Of a stretch of DNA of 64,000 bases, positions 53,114 to 63,012 are shown one piece after another. The translations under genes were made by a program, and so were the position numbers. The notes beneath the pieces are model-generated. The model saw only the letters and a list, made by a program, of their open reading frames with translations, had not been told where the DNA came from and searched no databases. The stretch covers positions 1 to 64,000 of the forward strand of contig JAEVZU010000193.1 of the NCBI GenBank assembly GCA_023392075.1, given 5' to 3'. This DNA is from Bacillota bacterium (GTDB lineage: Bacteria; Bacillota; Clostridia; Acetivibrionales; DSM-1351). Numbering within the stretch: the first letter of the stretch is position 1; every line of letters starts with the position of its first letter.

Positions 53114-54928
53114 TTACCTGGCAGATAGTATCTTATATCTCTCTCCGACCTCAGCCATAGCCTTCTTATAATCTCCGGATTTCATGTATTCATCATAAAC
53201 ACTGTTCCAGTTCTTTTCAAAGGTTTGGTCATCTTTTGAAAGCACCAGTTTTCCATTATTTACCTCCCAACCTTTTGACCAGAAATAATTATTGAATTTG
53301 TTGGCTTCCTCCCCAAACGCATACAGTAAAGATCCATCAGTGGAAATCATATCTGAACCGGCGACCCTCTTGATCTCTTTTGTGAAATCATATTGTGACG
53401 GATAGGAAAGCTCATAGCGGCTGGGATTAACTCCTCCGTTTGCAATAAAACCCCGTACTGCAGAACTTGTATAGAAGGTCTTGGCAGGATCCCAAAGTCC
53501 GTAATATCCCGCATCTATACCGCTTGCAGTTTTATTGTTCAACTGCTTGGACTTTATAACGTTCCAGAGTTCTTCATTCTTAAATACCTTTTTGCCGTCT
53601 TTCATGTCCCAGACTCCGCCGTCTTTACCCCACATGATTATATCCTGTGCCTCATCACTGTATAACCAGTCCAGGTACTTTATGAGCTTGTCAACATCCT
53701 TGTAGTCTTTTCTGATAAGTAATCCCTGTCCTGACCCCGGATACATACCGTCACAATAAGGGGGCAGATCTTCTTTATACCTTGGTGGAGTTATATATCT
53801 TACCCTGGTATTAAGGGTGCTTTCAAGTTTTTTTACAGAGTCAATTTCATTTGGTTCTCCGCCTGTCCAGGTTGCATATTTCCCCAAGGCTATCTTGTCA
53901 CCCAGCTTTTCTCTTTGCTTGCCCAGCAAATAGACATCTCTGTCTAATAAACCGTCTCTCAACCAGGTATTCAAGGTTTTATGCATATCCTTTGCAAAGG
54001 GTGCTCCGTAAAAGCCATTTACTTCTCCCTGATACTGTCTGAAGAAGTCAAATCCGAAAGAGGCACCGATTACAAATTGCGGGTCGGTTCCACCGAACGG
54101 GATAACCGTTGAACCGTCGGATGTTTTCAGGTTCAATGCCTTTATATCCTTCAGAAGTTTTTCAAAGTCGGCTATTGTTTTGATCTCCGGTTCAATTTTC
54201 AAATCCTCCGGAGTTAAACGTACTGATTTATTTTTATCGTTAAATTCCTTTTCAAGTTCACTTACAGGTTTAAACTTATATCCCAGCTTCGCAAGTATGT
54301 CCTCTCTGATTGCAATATAGTTGGTCGAAGCATGTGCATCGGTATACATATCCTTATTTGCTTCTATTTGTGCAGGATCGGACCAGTCGGGCGTCGGACT
54401 TGTGGGCCAGTATATGTTTTTCTTGGTCTGCTGGGTTTTTATCAGTTCAATAGTCTTTGGAGTCAGGTATTTGCTGATATTGGGTACCTTTGATTTGTCA
54501 CTTAAAATATCAGTAAAATCAACAAATTTGTCTGCAAATTTTGCTATAGAATCAACTCCGCCTGCCGGAAACTCAAATACATCGGGCAGTGTGTTGGATG
54601 CTACACAAAGGTTCAGCTTGTCACTCCAGTTTTGGCTTGATTCATAGGAGCGTTCCTTAACATTTATTTTCCACCCTTTTGCTTCAATAAGTGGTGTTAC
54701 AACATCTTCCTTCGGCTCCACAAAAGGCTCATACCATTGATTGAACATTGTCAGTTCAAGAGTTTGCATTTCTACAGGCTTGTCACCTGCTGCAGATCCA
54801 TTTGAAGAATTGACGACAGTACTAGCTGTGCTTTCGGCTGCTTCGTTCCCACCGCAGCCGGCTGTTATTCCTGCGATAAGGAATACAACCAATAAAACAG
54901 ACACCATTCTCTTAACACTGTTTACCAT
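53114..54928 (-). CDS. Oligosaccharide ABC transporter substrate-binding lipoprotein, cassette 2
   Basis: A 604-residue lipoprotein: signal peptide with lipobox IAGITAGC (Cys about residue 24), Ser/Asn-rich linker, then a large solute-binding fold of the LplA group. It is longer than and clearly distinct from the lipoproteins of cassettes 1 and 3, so it probably binds a different, perhaps larger, oligosaccharide. ATG at 54928 follows ATAAGGAGGATTTT; the longer frame upstream has no ribosome site. It is the third gene of a permease-permease-lipoprotein operon, upstream of the YesN/YesM and hydrolase genes on the same strand, suggesting a common uptake-degradation pathway. Confidence 0.9.
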   Translation of the reverse strand: MVNSVKRMVSVLLVVFLIAGITAGCGGNEAAESTASTVVNSSNGSAAGDKPVEMQTLELTMFNQWYEPFVEPKEDVVTPLIEAKGWKINVKERSYESSQNWSDKLNLCVASNTLPDVFEFPAGGVDSIAKFADKFVDFTDILSDKSKVPNISKYLTPKTIELIKTQQTKKNIYWPTSPTPDWSDPAQIEANKDMYTDAHASTNYIAIREDILAKLGYKFKPVSELEKEFNDKNKSVRLTPEDLKIEPEIKTIADFEKLLKDIKALNLKTSDGSTVIPFGGTDPQFVIGASFGFDFFRQYQGEVNGFYGAPFAKDMHKTLNTWLRDGLLDRDVYLLGKQREKLGDKIALGKYATWTGGEPNEIDSVKKLESTLNTRVRYITPPRYKEDLPPYCDGMYPGSGQGLLIRKDYKDVDKLIKYLDWLYSDEAQDIIMWGKDGGVWDMKDGKKVFKNEELWNVIKSKQLNNKTASGIDAGYYGLWDPAKTFYTSSAVRGFIANGGVNPSRYELSYPSQYDFTKEIKRVAGSDMISTDGSLLYAFGEEANKFNNYFWSKGWEVNNGKLVLSKDDQTFEKNWNSVYDEYMKSGDYKKAMAEVGERYKILSAR

Positions 54929-55011
54929 AAAATCCTCCTTATAAAATATATTTATATTAGCAAAATACCGTTTTGACTGATTCCGGCATTTTAACTTCAA
55001 ATATGCTTTTA

Positions 55012-55908
55012 CTAGCCCTTGACGCCGCCTATCATGATTCCTTTAACAAAATATTTCTGCAAAAAGGGATATACAAACAGGATGGGGAATACCGTAAAGC
55101 ACAGTGTAGCCATTGTGATGGACTGGGTTGTAAACGTGTTTGTGTTGGCGCTGGTGGTACCATACTGGGCATTTCTAAGCAAAGTGGTTGTCTGGGTTCC
55201 CTGTATGATTTGCTGCAGCACTGCCTGAACCGGCTGGAGCTTTGCCGTATTGACATACAGAACGGCATCAAACCAGGAATTCCAATGACCCACTGCCACC
55301 AGTAATGCAATGGTTGCAATAATCGGAGTAGAAACCGGAATGACAATCCTGGTAAATATCTGAAAATCGTTGGCACCATCTATTCTTGCAGATTCTTCGA
55401 TACTTTCAGGCAACTGTCTGAAATAAGTCATCATAACCAGGAAATTGAAGGTGCTGAACATTCCGGGAAAAATGTATACCCAGAAGGAATTCATCAGACC
55501 CAGCTTTGTAATCAGAATATAGCTGGGAAGGAGGCCGCCGCCGAAGTACATGGGAATCAGAAAGAAAACCGTCAGAAAGTATCTTCCCTTTAGTCTCTTT
55601 TTTGAACATGCATAAGCTGCCGCACCTGTTATTACAAGGTGGAACATGGTTCCGACAACTGTTCTTGCTACAGATACCAACAGTGATTGAATCAGGAGAC
55701 TGTTGTTGAATATGGCCCAGTAATTATTCAAAGTCGGACTGACAGGTAAAATATAAACTGTTTTTCCTATCATAGCTGAGCCTGTACTGAGGGATTTGGC
55801 GAAAATATTCAGGAAAGGATAAATCATTAAGACTGAAAACATAATCATTATAGCAGCCAGGACAGTTTGAAAAATCCACTCACTTCTATGCTTTTTAACC
55901 TGTAACAT
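55012..55908 (-). CDS. ABC transporter permease, YtcP/CarB type, cassette 2
   Basis: A 298-residue permease with six helices, EAA loop PESIEESARIDGANDFQIFTRIVIPVSTP and the family end KYFVKGIMIGGVKG. ATG at 55908 follows TAGGAGGTTACAT; earlier in-frame codons overlap the upstream permease gene without a ribosome site. It starts 10 bp after that gene and 84 bp before the lipoprotein gene. Works with the 55919-56875 permease as the membrane channel. Confidence 0.92.
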   Translation of the reverse strand: MLQVKKHRSEWIFQTVLAAIMIMFSVLMIYPFLNIFAKSLSTGSAMIGKTVYILPVSPTLNNYWAIFNNSLLIQSLLVSVARTVVGTMFHLVITGAAAYACSKKRLKGRYFLTVFFLIPMYFGGGLLPSYILITKLGLMNSFWVYIFPGMFSTFNFLVMMTYFRQLPESIEESARIDGANDFQIFTRIVIPVSTPIIATIALLVAVGHWNSWFDAVLYVNTAKLQPVQAVLQQIIQGTQTTTLLRNAQYGTTSANTNTFTTQSITMATLCFTVFPILFVYPFLQKYFVKGIMIGGVKG

Positions 55909-55918
55909 ATGTAACCTC

Positions 55919-56875
55919 CTAGAATATTCCTGAATCATTGACCTTATTGGCGATCTTGTTTGCAATAAAGACAAAGGTCATGTTAATAACCGACAAAACC
56001 AGGCCCACGGAAGATGCAAAAGAATAGTTCATCCGCCGTATTCCTTCTCTGAAAATCCATATGTCCAGAACCTCTGAAGCATCTGCATTACCGGGATTAC
56101 CCAGATTATACGTCCCATCAAACCCGGGTGACAGACCCGCACCCGACAATAGAGAACCTGCTTGTAAAATAAGGAGTACCGCAACTGTCGGCATAATTCC
56201 GGGAATGGTGATATGAAGGATTCTTTTCAGCCGGCTTGCCCCGTCAACAATTGCAGCTTCGTATTGCTCCTGGTCTATACTCACAATAGCTGCAAGATAA
56301 ATTATTGAACCCCATCCGATCTCTTTCCAGATGGCAATTAAAACCGAAACAATCCAGAAGAGCTTTGGATCCGCTAAAAAGTCTACGGATGAACCGCCGA
56401 ATATACCGATTAATTTATTCACCGCTCCGGTATTTATGTCCAGGATTTCATACATGATACCGGAAACAACAATCCAGGAAATAAAATGTGGAAGATATGA
56501 GGTTGTCTGAATGAATTTTTTTAATTTGATACTACTCATTTCATTAATAAATACAGCAAGTATAATAGGTAATGGAAAACCAAGGCAAAAACCTAATGCA
56601 CTGATGCCCAAAGTGTTTTTTATAACTCTTGGCAGATCCGCACTTTCAAAGATACTTCTGAAATTGTCCAATCCTACAAATGTACTGTGTAAAAAGCCCT
56701 TCATAGGATCAAAGTTTTGAAAGGCCATTATTATTCCCGGCATGGGCAGATAATTAAATATCAGTACCGTCAGGAACGCAGGTGTTACAAATAAATACAG
56801 CCATCTGTTTTCCCATATATACAGCAGGGACTTCTTACCTTTATTCTTTTTGCTGGCAACCGTCATTTCAGACAC
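55919..56875 (-). CDS. ABC transporter permease, LplB type, cassette 2
   Basis: A 318-residue permease with six helices and EAA loop YEAAIVDGASRLKRILHITIPGIMPT. Its N-terminus YLFVTPAFLTVLIFNYLPMPGIIMAFQNF is LplB-like. The start is a GTG at 56875 with GAGGGAGGG 7 bp before it; an in-frame ATG follows three codons later. It is the first gene of the cassette 2 operon and is divergent from the secreted DUF5010 protein, with a 292-bp region between them. Confidence 0.9.
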   Translation of the reverse strand: MSEMTVASKKNKGKKSLLYIWENRWLYLFVTPAFLTVLIFNYLPMPGIIMAFQNFDPMKGFLHSTFVGLDNFRSIFESADLPRVIKNTLGISALGFCLGFPLPIILAVFINEMSSIKLKKFIQTTSYLPHFISWIVVSGIMYEILDINTGAVNKLIGIFGGSSVDFLADPKLFWIVSVLIAIWKEIGWGSIIYLAAIVSIDQEQYEAAIVDGASRLKRILHITIPGIMPTVAVLLILQAGSLLSGAGLSPGFDGTYNLGNPGNADASEVLDIWIFREGIRRMNYSFASSVGLVLSVINMTFVFIANKIANKVNDSGIF

Positions 56876-57037
56876 ATAGTGTCCCTCCCTCTAATTAAAA
56901 GTTTTGTAAAATGTTCTGTTTCAATATGTTGAATAAACCATGCAGTTTAATTCTAACAACTGCAGTTTTTTTTAATATATATCTATTTAACTAAAAGCAT
57001 CACATTTTAACTGCATGCAACGGTTGATCAAAAATGG

Positions 57038-57066
57038 TTGACAGAACCTTCTAAATTTTCTAAAAA
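57038..57066 (+). promoter_or_regulatory. Candidate promoter of the DUF5010 gene
   Basis: TTGACA (57038-57043), 17 bp, TAAAAA (57061-57066), about 100 bp before the start codon. The -10 is weak. The rest of the 292-bp divergent region (56876-57167) is AT-rich with no other recognised site. Confidence 0.35.
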
Positions 57067-57167
57067 TTAAAATCAATACATTACAATTATGTCAATAAAA
57101 TACAAGACCTCCGGAAAAGTATGTATTACTGTTTAGTCATATAAATTAATCAGGAGGAGTTAATATT

Positions 57168-59078
57168 ATGGGTAAAAAGTTTCTCTATGTATTGATTGTT
57201 GTATTTGTAATGTCATTTGCAATAAGCAGCGGTATTCCTGTTTCGGTCAGAGCACAGCCGGCAGCATCGGGCCAATTGCAAATGGTAGGATTAAAGTCCG
57301 CAGCTACAAACAAATTTGTCTGCGCAGAGAGCGGCGGTACAGTGCCTCTGTTGATAAACAGAGACGGAGTTGGCGGTGATTGGGAAAAATTCCAGAAGGA
57401 AGACCTTGGTAACGGACTGTTTTCTTTGAAATCCATGGCAAACAGCAGGTATGTAACTGTCGACACTGCTGCCAAAACCCTTATGCCAAGCAGCACAACC
57501 GCAGGAGATGCCCAGAAGTTCACCATGGAGGACAGGGGCAGCGGTAAATACGCAATAAAAGCTGTAATTAACAATATGTACCTGTCCAATGATATTGCAG
57601 CCGGCAATCAGCTTCACGCCGACGCTGTAACAATAGGTCCCAATGAGGAGTTTATCTGGTTCAATCTTGATCCTATCCCTTCAGCCACCTCTGATGTAGG
57701 CGTTACCATGGGGTTTACCACCACTACCTTAAACGGGGGTACACCTGAATACGCCGGAAATACCATTTATAATCTGCCATTATACATGTCGTCCTCTGAT
57801 ACTTCTCAATGGTGGGATAATATAGTTGAAGAAATTGCCTACAGCGGTGTAGATTTCGTGGCACCCACCATAAGAGGTTATCTCGACTCGGTTCCGGACT
57901 ACAATAACAACGGCGATCCGAGAAAACTTGCCGATATGGTTGCAGCAATGAACAGAAGAGGTGTGGCGGATAAATTCAAAATCTCCTTTCTGGATGATAC
58001 TGCGGCTTCAATGGCTGACCACAAAAACCGGGACAATGGCGGAGGAGGTTATGATCCCAGGTTTGACATCGGGGATACCGGCAATTACAAATATATTTGG
58101 GACTACAATATGCGGGCGTTTTTTAATGCTGTACCGGACAATATGAGGTACAAAATTGACGGCAGGCCTGCAATATGGGAATGGGGCATCGGTGATTATG
58201 CCTTTACCAATTATGGCAACGGAAATACCAAAGCCTTGCTGATGTATATAAGAGAAAGATGCCAGGCTGAGTTTGGCTTTAATCCGTACATCATAGTGGA
58301 TCAGTCATGGGTAAAATGTGATCCTTCCGTTAACGACCCGTCAGTTATTGACGGTATTCATGGCTGGTTCATCCTGGGACCGGGTTATAGCACCGAAAAC
58401 TTCAACGGGAACTCGTTCGGAGCACTTTGTCCGGCTTTCAGAGTGGTAAACGGAAGTGCCTCCATGTTTCTTGATTCGAATCACGGCAAGACTTTCGATA
58501 CAAACCTTTCGCTTACTGCAGGTAAAAAATGCCTCTCCACCCTGGTTGAGGGCTTCTCTGATTGGGAAGAGAATTGTTCGGTATGGCGCAGCAAAGATAC
58601 GACATATTACGATTATCCCAACCAGCGCATAAACATACTCAGGAAATATACAAAAAATCCTTTCCCAGATGACCTGAAGGTTGAAGCAGAAGCCTGTGAC
58701 AGTTATAATGATACAACTGCAGGTAACTCCGGAAACTCATTCAGGGACGGCAATATTGATATACAGCGCACCTCCGATACTAACGGAGGCTGGAATGTGT
58801 ACAATACCTCGGCCGGTGAATGGCTTCAGTGGCAGGAAATTCCCTTGCAGGGGACAGTGACACTGAAAGCACGTATTTCTACAAACACCAAAAATGCCAG
58901 GCTGCGTTTTGTAATAGACGGAACAGCAGGTCCTACCATAACACTTCCCGACACCGGCGGTTTGCAGAACTGGCAGACTGTCGATACAGGCACTTTCACT
59001 TTTGAGCAGGGAAGCTACCATACGGTAAAAATTGAATTTATCAGCGGAAATATCGGTCTGAACTACTGGACTAATTAA
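57168..59078 (+). CDS. Secreted DUF5010-type putative glycoside hydrolase with beta-trefoil and CBM6/35-like domains
   Basis: A 636-residue secreted protein. Signal peptide about 1-29 (ending SVRAQPA). Residues 35-170 form a fascin/ricin-like beta-trefoil (NKFVCAESGG, NSRYVTVD, NNMYLSND repeats). Residues 175-500 match the DUF5010 family, which resembles GH71/GH99-type TIM barrels (VGVTMGFTTTTLNGG, WWDNIVEEIAYSGVDFVAP, RPAIWEWGIGDYAF). Residues 505-636 look like a CBM6/CBM35 module (VEAEACDSYNDT, then GEWLQWQEIPLQG) that ends slightly short of the usual length. An endo-acting enzyme feeding the nearby importer is plausible but unproven. Start ATG follows CAGGAGGAGTTAATATT. Confidence 0.75.
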   Translation: MGKKFLYVLIVVFVMSFAISSGIPVSVRAQPAASGQLQMVGLKSAATNKFVCAESGGTVPLLINRDGVGGDWEKFQKEDLGNGLFSLKSMANSRYVTVDTAAKTLMPSSTTAGDAQKFTMEDRGSGKYAIKAVINNMYLSNDIAAGNQLHADAVTIGPNEEFIWFNLDPIPSATSDVGVTMGFTTTTLNGGTPEYAGNTIYNLPLYMSSSDTSQWWDNIVEEIAYSGVDFVAPTIRGYLDSVPDYNNNGDPRKLADMVAAMNRRGVADKFKISFLDDTAASMADHKNRDNGGGGYDPRFDIGDTGNYKYIWDYNMRAFFNAVPDNMRYKIDGRPAIWEWGIGDYAFTNYGNGNTKALLMYIRERCQAEFGFNPYIIVDQSWVKCDPSVNDPSVIDGIHGWFILGPGYSTENFNGNSFGALCPAFRVVNGSASMFLDSNHGKTFDTNLSLTAGKKCLSTLVEGFSDWEENCSVWRSKDTTYYDYPNQRINILRKYTKNPFPDDLKVEAEACDSYNDTTAGNSGNSFRDGNIDIQRTSDTNGGWNVYNTSAGEWLQWQEIPLQGTVTLKARISTNTKNARLRFVIDGTAGPTITLPDTGGLQNWQTVDTGTFTFEQGSYHTVKIEFISGNIGLNYWTN

Positions 59079-59087
59079 AAGAGTTTA

Positions 59088-59118
59088 TTACAGGGATGGC
59101 TAAATACCATCCCTGTAA
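59088..59118. terminator. Bidirectional terminator-like hairpin
   Basis: TTACAGGGATGG pairs perfectly with CCATCCCTGTAA around a 7-base loop, between the convergent DUF5010 and cassette 3 lipoprotein genes. T-rich sequence follows. Confidence 0.8.
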
Positions 59119-59146
59119 TATTTCCTATCGATCTTTATAGTATTAT

Positions 59147-60727
59147 TTACTTCCTGGCTGCTAAAAATGCCTTGACCTGCTTGTTCAATTCTTCAGCAAT
59201 CTTGTCGGAACCTGCGTTCTTCAGTTTTGCATTCATCTCATCCACCGCTTTGTCAACATCTCTTTCAACCCCCGCAACCAGTGGTTTGCCTAATTCCGCC
59301 AATATTTGGTCCCTCTTTGCCAGTTCGGTTTTTATGTTTGTATCGTCAAAGCTCAAACCGTCGATTGGTGACTGGATATGGTTGGCAGTACTTGCAAACT
59401 CAGCTTCCCTGGTCCAGAAGCCTTCACTGTACTGTGCCGTGGGTCTCATAAACTGTGGTTTCCACAGAGCCCACTGTCCTCCCCATTCCATATAATTGCT
59501 GGTTGCACTTGTCATACCTGAAGGGAAGTCGGCAGCCTCTCCATTCAAAACATAAGTTTTGTCTTTGATTCCATACATGACCATATCATACAATTCCTGA
59601 TTGCCGTTTATAAGTTCAAAGAACATCATGGTTCTTTCAGGATTTTTGGAATTTTTGCTGATTGCCATCAGATTACCCGTAGGAGAACGGTTGTAATATT
59701 TCTTCTCGGGATATAATTGTGAACTTTCAATGGCAGCGTTTGTATCTGTAAATGCCGGTTTTGCATAAGCCCACTCATGTGATGTAACCGTGTAAGGAAT
59801 CATACCTTTGTTCCAGTACTGTGATGCCTCGGTTTTATCCACCATTGCATCCTTTGATATCAATCCGCTGTCGAACTGCTTCTTTATATGCTGCATGGAC
59901 TCCTTGAAGAAAGGTGCCTGTTCTATAGGGACAACAGTAGAATGGGGATCGTTCATATTTATAGTCATTCCGTGGAAATTCAAATCAAAATATTCATCCC
60001 TTACAAAATACGGAAGAATATTTGATGCAATATTGTTCATATTGGGAATAACCATTTTCAATTCCGGCATGGCCTTATGTAAAGTGTCAATGAGTTTGTC
60101 CAGATCCTCTATCGTTTTAACAGAATCTTTGGGGATATCAGCTATGCCTGCCTTTTTAAGAAGGTCGGTTCTCCATACTATAAACGGATGTTCATTTCCC
60201 TTTAAGGTCCATGGAACAGCCTTGATGTTTCCGTTGACGGTTACGGCACTTAAGGAACCTGAGCTTTGCAGTTCGCTGTACAATTTGGGAGCATATTTCG
60301 GGAAAAGTTCATTCAAATCCATATATGCACCTTTTGTCACCATTTGATTATAGGCCATCCAGCCGCCGTCATAATTGGCATCCCAGTCATTTCCGGCCAC
60401 AGACATTACCATCAGCTTATTGACATAATCACCGGCAGGTATAAAATTAATCTCAAATTTGGCATTCAATTCTTTCTGGAATTTTTCGCTGATTGCATTC
60501 CAAACTTCATCTGTGGCTGATTTCTTATCATTCATGAAATAGAATTTTAAGGTTACAGGTTCCAGTTCCGAACTCTGTGACGCTGTTGAAACCGCCGCTC
60601 CGGTACTGCTGCCTGCCGGGGTGGTTGTCTGGGATTCAGTTCCGGCACTGCCGCAGGCTGCAGCAATACATGCTGTCATTACAACTGCAAGCATCATTGC
60701 AATGATTTTAAAACCTTTCTTTTTCAT
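59147..60727 (-). CDS. Oligosaccharide ABC transporter substrate-binding lipoprotein (LplA-like), cassette 3
   Basis: A 526-residue lipoprotein with lipobox ACIAAAC (Cys about residue 25), a Ser/Thr-rich linker and an LplA-type binding fold. It is a clear paralogue of the cassette 1 lipoprotein along its whole length, with the same conserved MTSATSNYMEWGGQWALWKP segment, the same length and the same place in the operon; differences are spread through the binding domain, so ligand specificity may differ. ATG follows AAGGAGACATTTT. A terminator hairpin follows the gene. Confidence 0.9.
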   Translation of the reverse strand: MKKKGFKIIAMMLAVVMTACIAAACGSAGTESQTTTPAGSSTGAAVSTASQSSELEPVTLKFYFMNDKKSATDEVWNAISEKFQKELNAKFEINFIPAGDYVNKLMVMSVAGNDWDANYDGGWMAYNQMVTKGAYMDLNELFPKYAPKLYSELQSSGSLSAVTVNGNIKAVPWTLKGNEHPFIVWRTDLLKKAGIADIPKDSVKTIEDLDKLIDTLHKAMPELKMVIPNMNNIASNILPYFVRDEYFDLNFHGMTINMNDPHSTVVPIEQAPFFKESMQHIKKQFDSGLISKDAMVDKTEASQYWNKGMIPYTVTSHEWAYAKPAFTDTNAAIESSQLYPEKKYYNRSPTGNLMAISKNSKNPERTMMFFELINGNQELYDMVMYGIKDKTYVLNGEAADFPSGMTSATSNYMEWGGQWALWKPQFMRPTAQYSEGFWTREAEFASTANHIQSPIDGLSFDDTNIKTELAKRDQILAELGKPLVAGVERDVDKAVDEMNAKLKNAGSDKIAEELNKQVKAFLAARK

Positions 60728-60800
60728 AAAATGTCTCCTTTTAAATTATTTATTACCAAACAGCGTCCGGAATGATTTAAACATCCCGAACCTGATTTAG

Positions 60801-61688
60801 TCAACCTTTTACTGCTCCCACCATTATTCCTTTAACAAAAAATCTTTGAACAAATGGATAGAGGAAAATGATAGGACCAATCGTTACAATACTCACAGCC
60901 ATTTTTACTCCTTCCGAGGGAATCTGATTGACAATCCTCTGGAGTTCGGCACTGTTTGACATCTGGGACTTTATAAATTCCACATTTGTAACCACTATTC
61001 TGAGCATCATCTGCAGAGGTTGTCTATCCTGATCGTTTATCAGCATTAAACCAAGCCACCAGTCATTCCAATAGCCCAGGGCTATAAAAAGTCCAACCGT
61101 TGCCAGGGCAGGCTTCGACAGAGGCAATATTATCTTGAAAAAGATTGTCAATTCCCTTGCACCGTCTATTTTGGCAGACTCGTTCAATTCCTCCGGTATT
61201 GTTTTCATAAAATTTCTCATGAGGAATATATACCAGGCATTGGCCAGATAGGGAACAATCAACGCTATCATTTTGTCACTCAAATGGAGATATTTCACAC
61301 ACACAATATACCATGGCACCATTCCTCCGCTGAACAAAATAGTAAGCAGTGTATATATTGAAACTATATTTTTATATTTCAGTGATTTCCTTGACAGGCT
61401 GTATCCCGCCATTGTATTTATCAGCAAGCCGAATATGGTTCCTGTAACTGTTACTGTTATGGATATTGCATAGGCGTTGACGATTCTGTCAGATGTCATA
61501 AACAGAACCTTATAGGCCATGAAACTCACATTTCTCGGAAAAAGTCCATAGCCGTATTTTAAAGTATCGGCTTCCTGACTCAGCGAACCGCTGATTACCA
61601 TAATAAACGGAAGCAGACAGAATAAAGCAAATATTAAAGCTGCAATATAGCAAAACACTTTAAGTAAACTTATTTTTTTCAATGTCAT
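60801..61688 (-). CDS. ABC transporter permease, YtcP/CarB type, cassette 3
   Basis: A 295-residue six-helix permease with EAA loop LNESAKIDGARELTIFFKIILPLSKPA and C-terminus RFFVKGIMVGAVKG. Paralogous to the 36246-37130 permease along its length, sharing for example GYWNDWWLGLMLI. It starts 18 bp after the LplB-type permease gene and 73 bp before the lipoprotein gene. The shared gene order with cassette 1 indicates duplication of the whole operon. Confidence 0.92.
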   Translation of the reverse strand: MTLKKISLLKVFCYIAALIFALFCLLPFIMVISGSLSQEADTLKYGYGLFPRNVSFMAYKVLFMTSDRIVNAYAISITVTVTGTIFGLLINTMAGYSLSRKSLKYKNIVSIYTLLTILFSGGMVPWYIVCVKYLHLSDKMIALIVPYLANAWYIFLMRNFMKTIPEELNESAKIDGARELTIFFKIILPLSKPALATVGLFIALGYWNDWWLGLMLINDQDRQPLQMMLRIVVTNVEFIKSQMSNSAELQRIVNQIPSEGVKMAVSIVTIGPIIFLYPFVQRFFVKGIMVGAVKG

Positions 61689-61706
61689 TTTTCAAACCCT
61701 ACCTTT

Positions 61707-62678
61707 TCAAAATAATGCCGAATCCTTATCTACTTTTCTGGCAGCCATGTTACTTAAAATAACCAGGACAAAAGAGAGCACCGATTGTACGAAACCTGCC
61801 GCCGATGCCATCCCGATGTCTGCAGAAACTCTGAGGCTCCGGTAAACAAAAGTATCTATAACATCTGTGGTTGAATATAAGGTTGCGGCATCACCGACCA
61901 CAGAAAAAAACATTCCGAAATCCGCATTAAAAATTCTGCCTATAGCCAGCAAGGTTAACACGATTACTGTCGGTCTCAGCAGGGGCAGGCTGATGAATCT
62001 GATTTGCTGCCATCTTGAAGCACCGTCTATTTCGGCAGCTTCATAATATGAGGAATCTATTCCCGATAACGTGGCCAGATACACAATAGTCCCATATCCC
62101 GTCAGTTTCCACCTGTTGATCAGTACCAATATTATTGGCCAGATGGATGCATTTGTTATGAAATCTATTTTGGGCAGTCCCAATACCGAAAGAAAATTAT
62201 TCAGCGCTGCATGATCCGAAGTAAGTATATTGTATGTAAAAACTCCCACAACGATCCACGACACAAAATAGGGCAGAAAAGTAAGTGTTTGCGTTATCTT
62301 TTTAAATATTTTCGAATTGATTTCATTAAATATCAAAGCAAATCCCACTTCAAATACCAGCCCCGCCGAGATGAAAAGTGCATTCAGTAGTACGGTATTT
62401 CTTATTGCCCTTATTCCATATTCGGAGCCGAACAGGAACAGGAAATTATTGAATACGGGTTTTGTCCAGGGGCTGTGGAATATTCCCATTTCAAAGTTGA
62501 ATTCCTTAAAAGCGAGCACAAGTCCAAAGAGCGGCATATAGCAAAAGAGGAAAAGCAGTACAACTGCGGGGACCAGCATCATATACAGGGCCTTGTTGAC
62601 ATATAATTCCTTTAAAACACCCAATAAACCTGTCGAAGCAACAGCTACTCCTCTATTACGTGATAAATTATTTTGCAT
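61707..62678 (-). CDS. ABC transporter permease, LplB type, cassette 3
   Basis: A 323-residue six-helix permease with EAA loop YYEAAEIDGASRWQQIRFISLPLLRPT and C-terminus ARKVDKDSALF, paralogous to the 37145-38104 permease. First gene of the cassette 3 operon, divergent from a membrane-bound AraC sensor starting at 63013. ATG lies after GGAAGGGGATAAATAAAATCCG, a modest ribosome site with long spacing. Confidence 0.92.
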   Translation of the reverse strand: MQNNLSRNRGVAVASTGLLGVLKELYVNKALYMMLVPAVVLLFLFCYMPLFGLVLAFKEFNFEMGIFHSPWTKPVFNNFLFLFGSEYGIRAIRNTVLLNALFISAGLVFEVGFALIFNEINSKIFKKITQTLTFLPYFVSWIVVGVFTYNILTSDHAALNNFLSVLGLPKIDFITNASIWPIILVLINRWKLTGYGTIVYLATLSGIDSSYYEAAEIDGASRWQQIRFISLPLLRPTVIVLTLLAIGRIFNADFGMFFSVVGDAATLYSTTDVIDTFVYRSLRVSADIGMASAAGFVQSVLSFVLVILSNMAARKVDKDSALF

Positions 62679-63012
62679 CGGATTTTATTTATCCCCTTCC
62701 ATAAATTTTTAAAACACAGCCTTATAAGTTAAGCCGGATATGTGTGCAAACAAACTCAGTTTAACTTGCATCTATACTTTAACCCCTTGCAGCCTTATAA
62801 TATAGTCAATATTTTCGATTTTTAATTTGTTTTTTCACTAATGCCCACTATGAATTCAGGATATTTAGTATGATTATTCCTTATTTGACCCATAACCACT
62901 TCCGGCTACTTGTTGTAACAGTAACTTTATTTTATACTTGAAATAGAAATTTATTTTTGACCTTCATTTTACTTCCGCTTTTTTAATCAAAATATATCCG
63001 GAGAAGAATTTT
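62679..63012. other. Divergent intergenic region between cassette 3 and its AraC sensor
   Basis: A 334-bp AT-rich region. On the minus strand TTGACTATATTATAAGG near 62800 resembles the TTGACTATA of the cassette 1 promoter. A ribosome site CCGGAGAAG precedes the sensor gene. No repeat element, RNA structure or clear operator was recognised. Confidence 0.4.
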
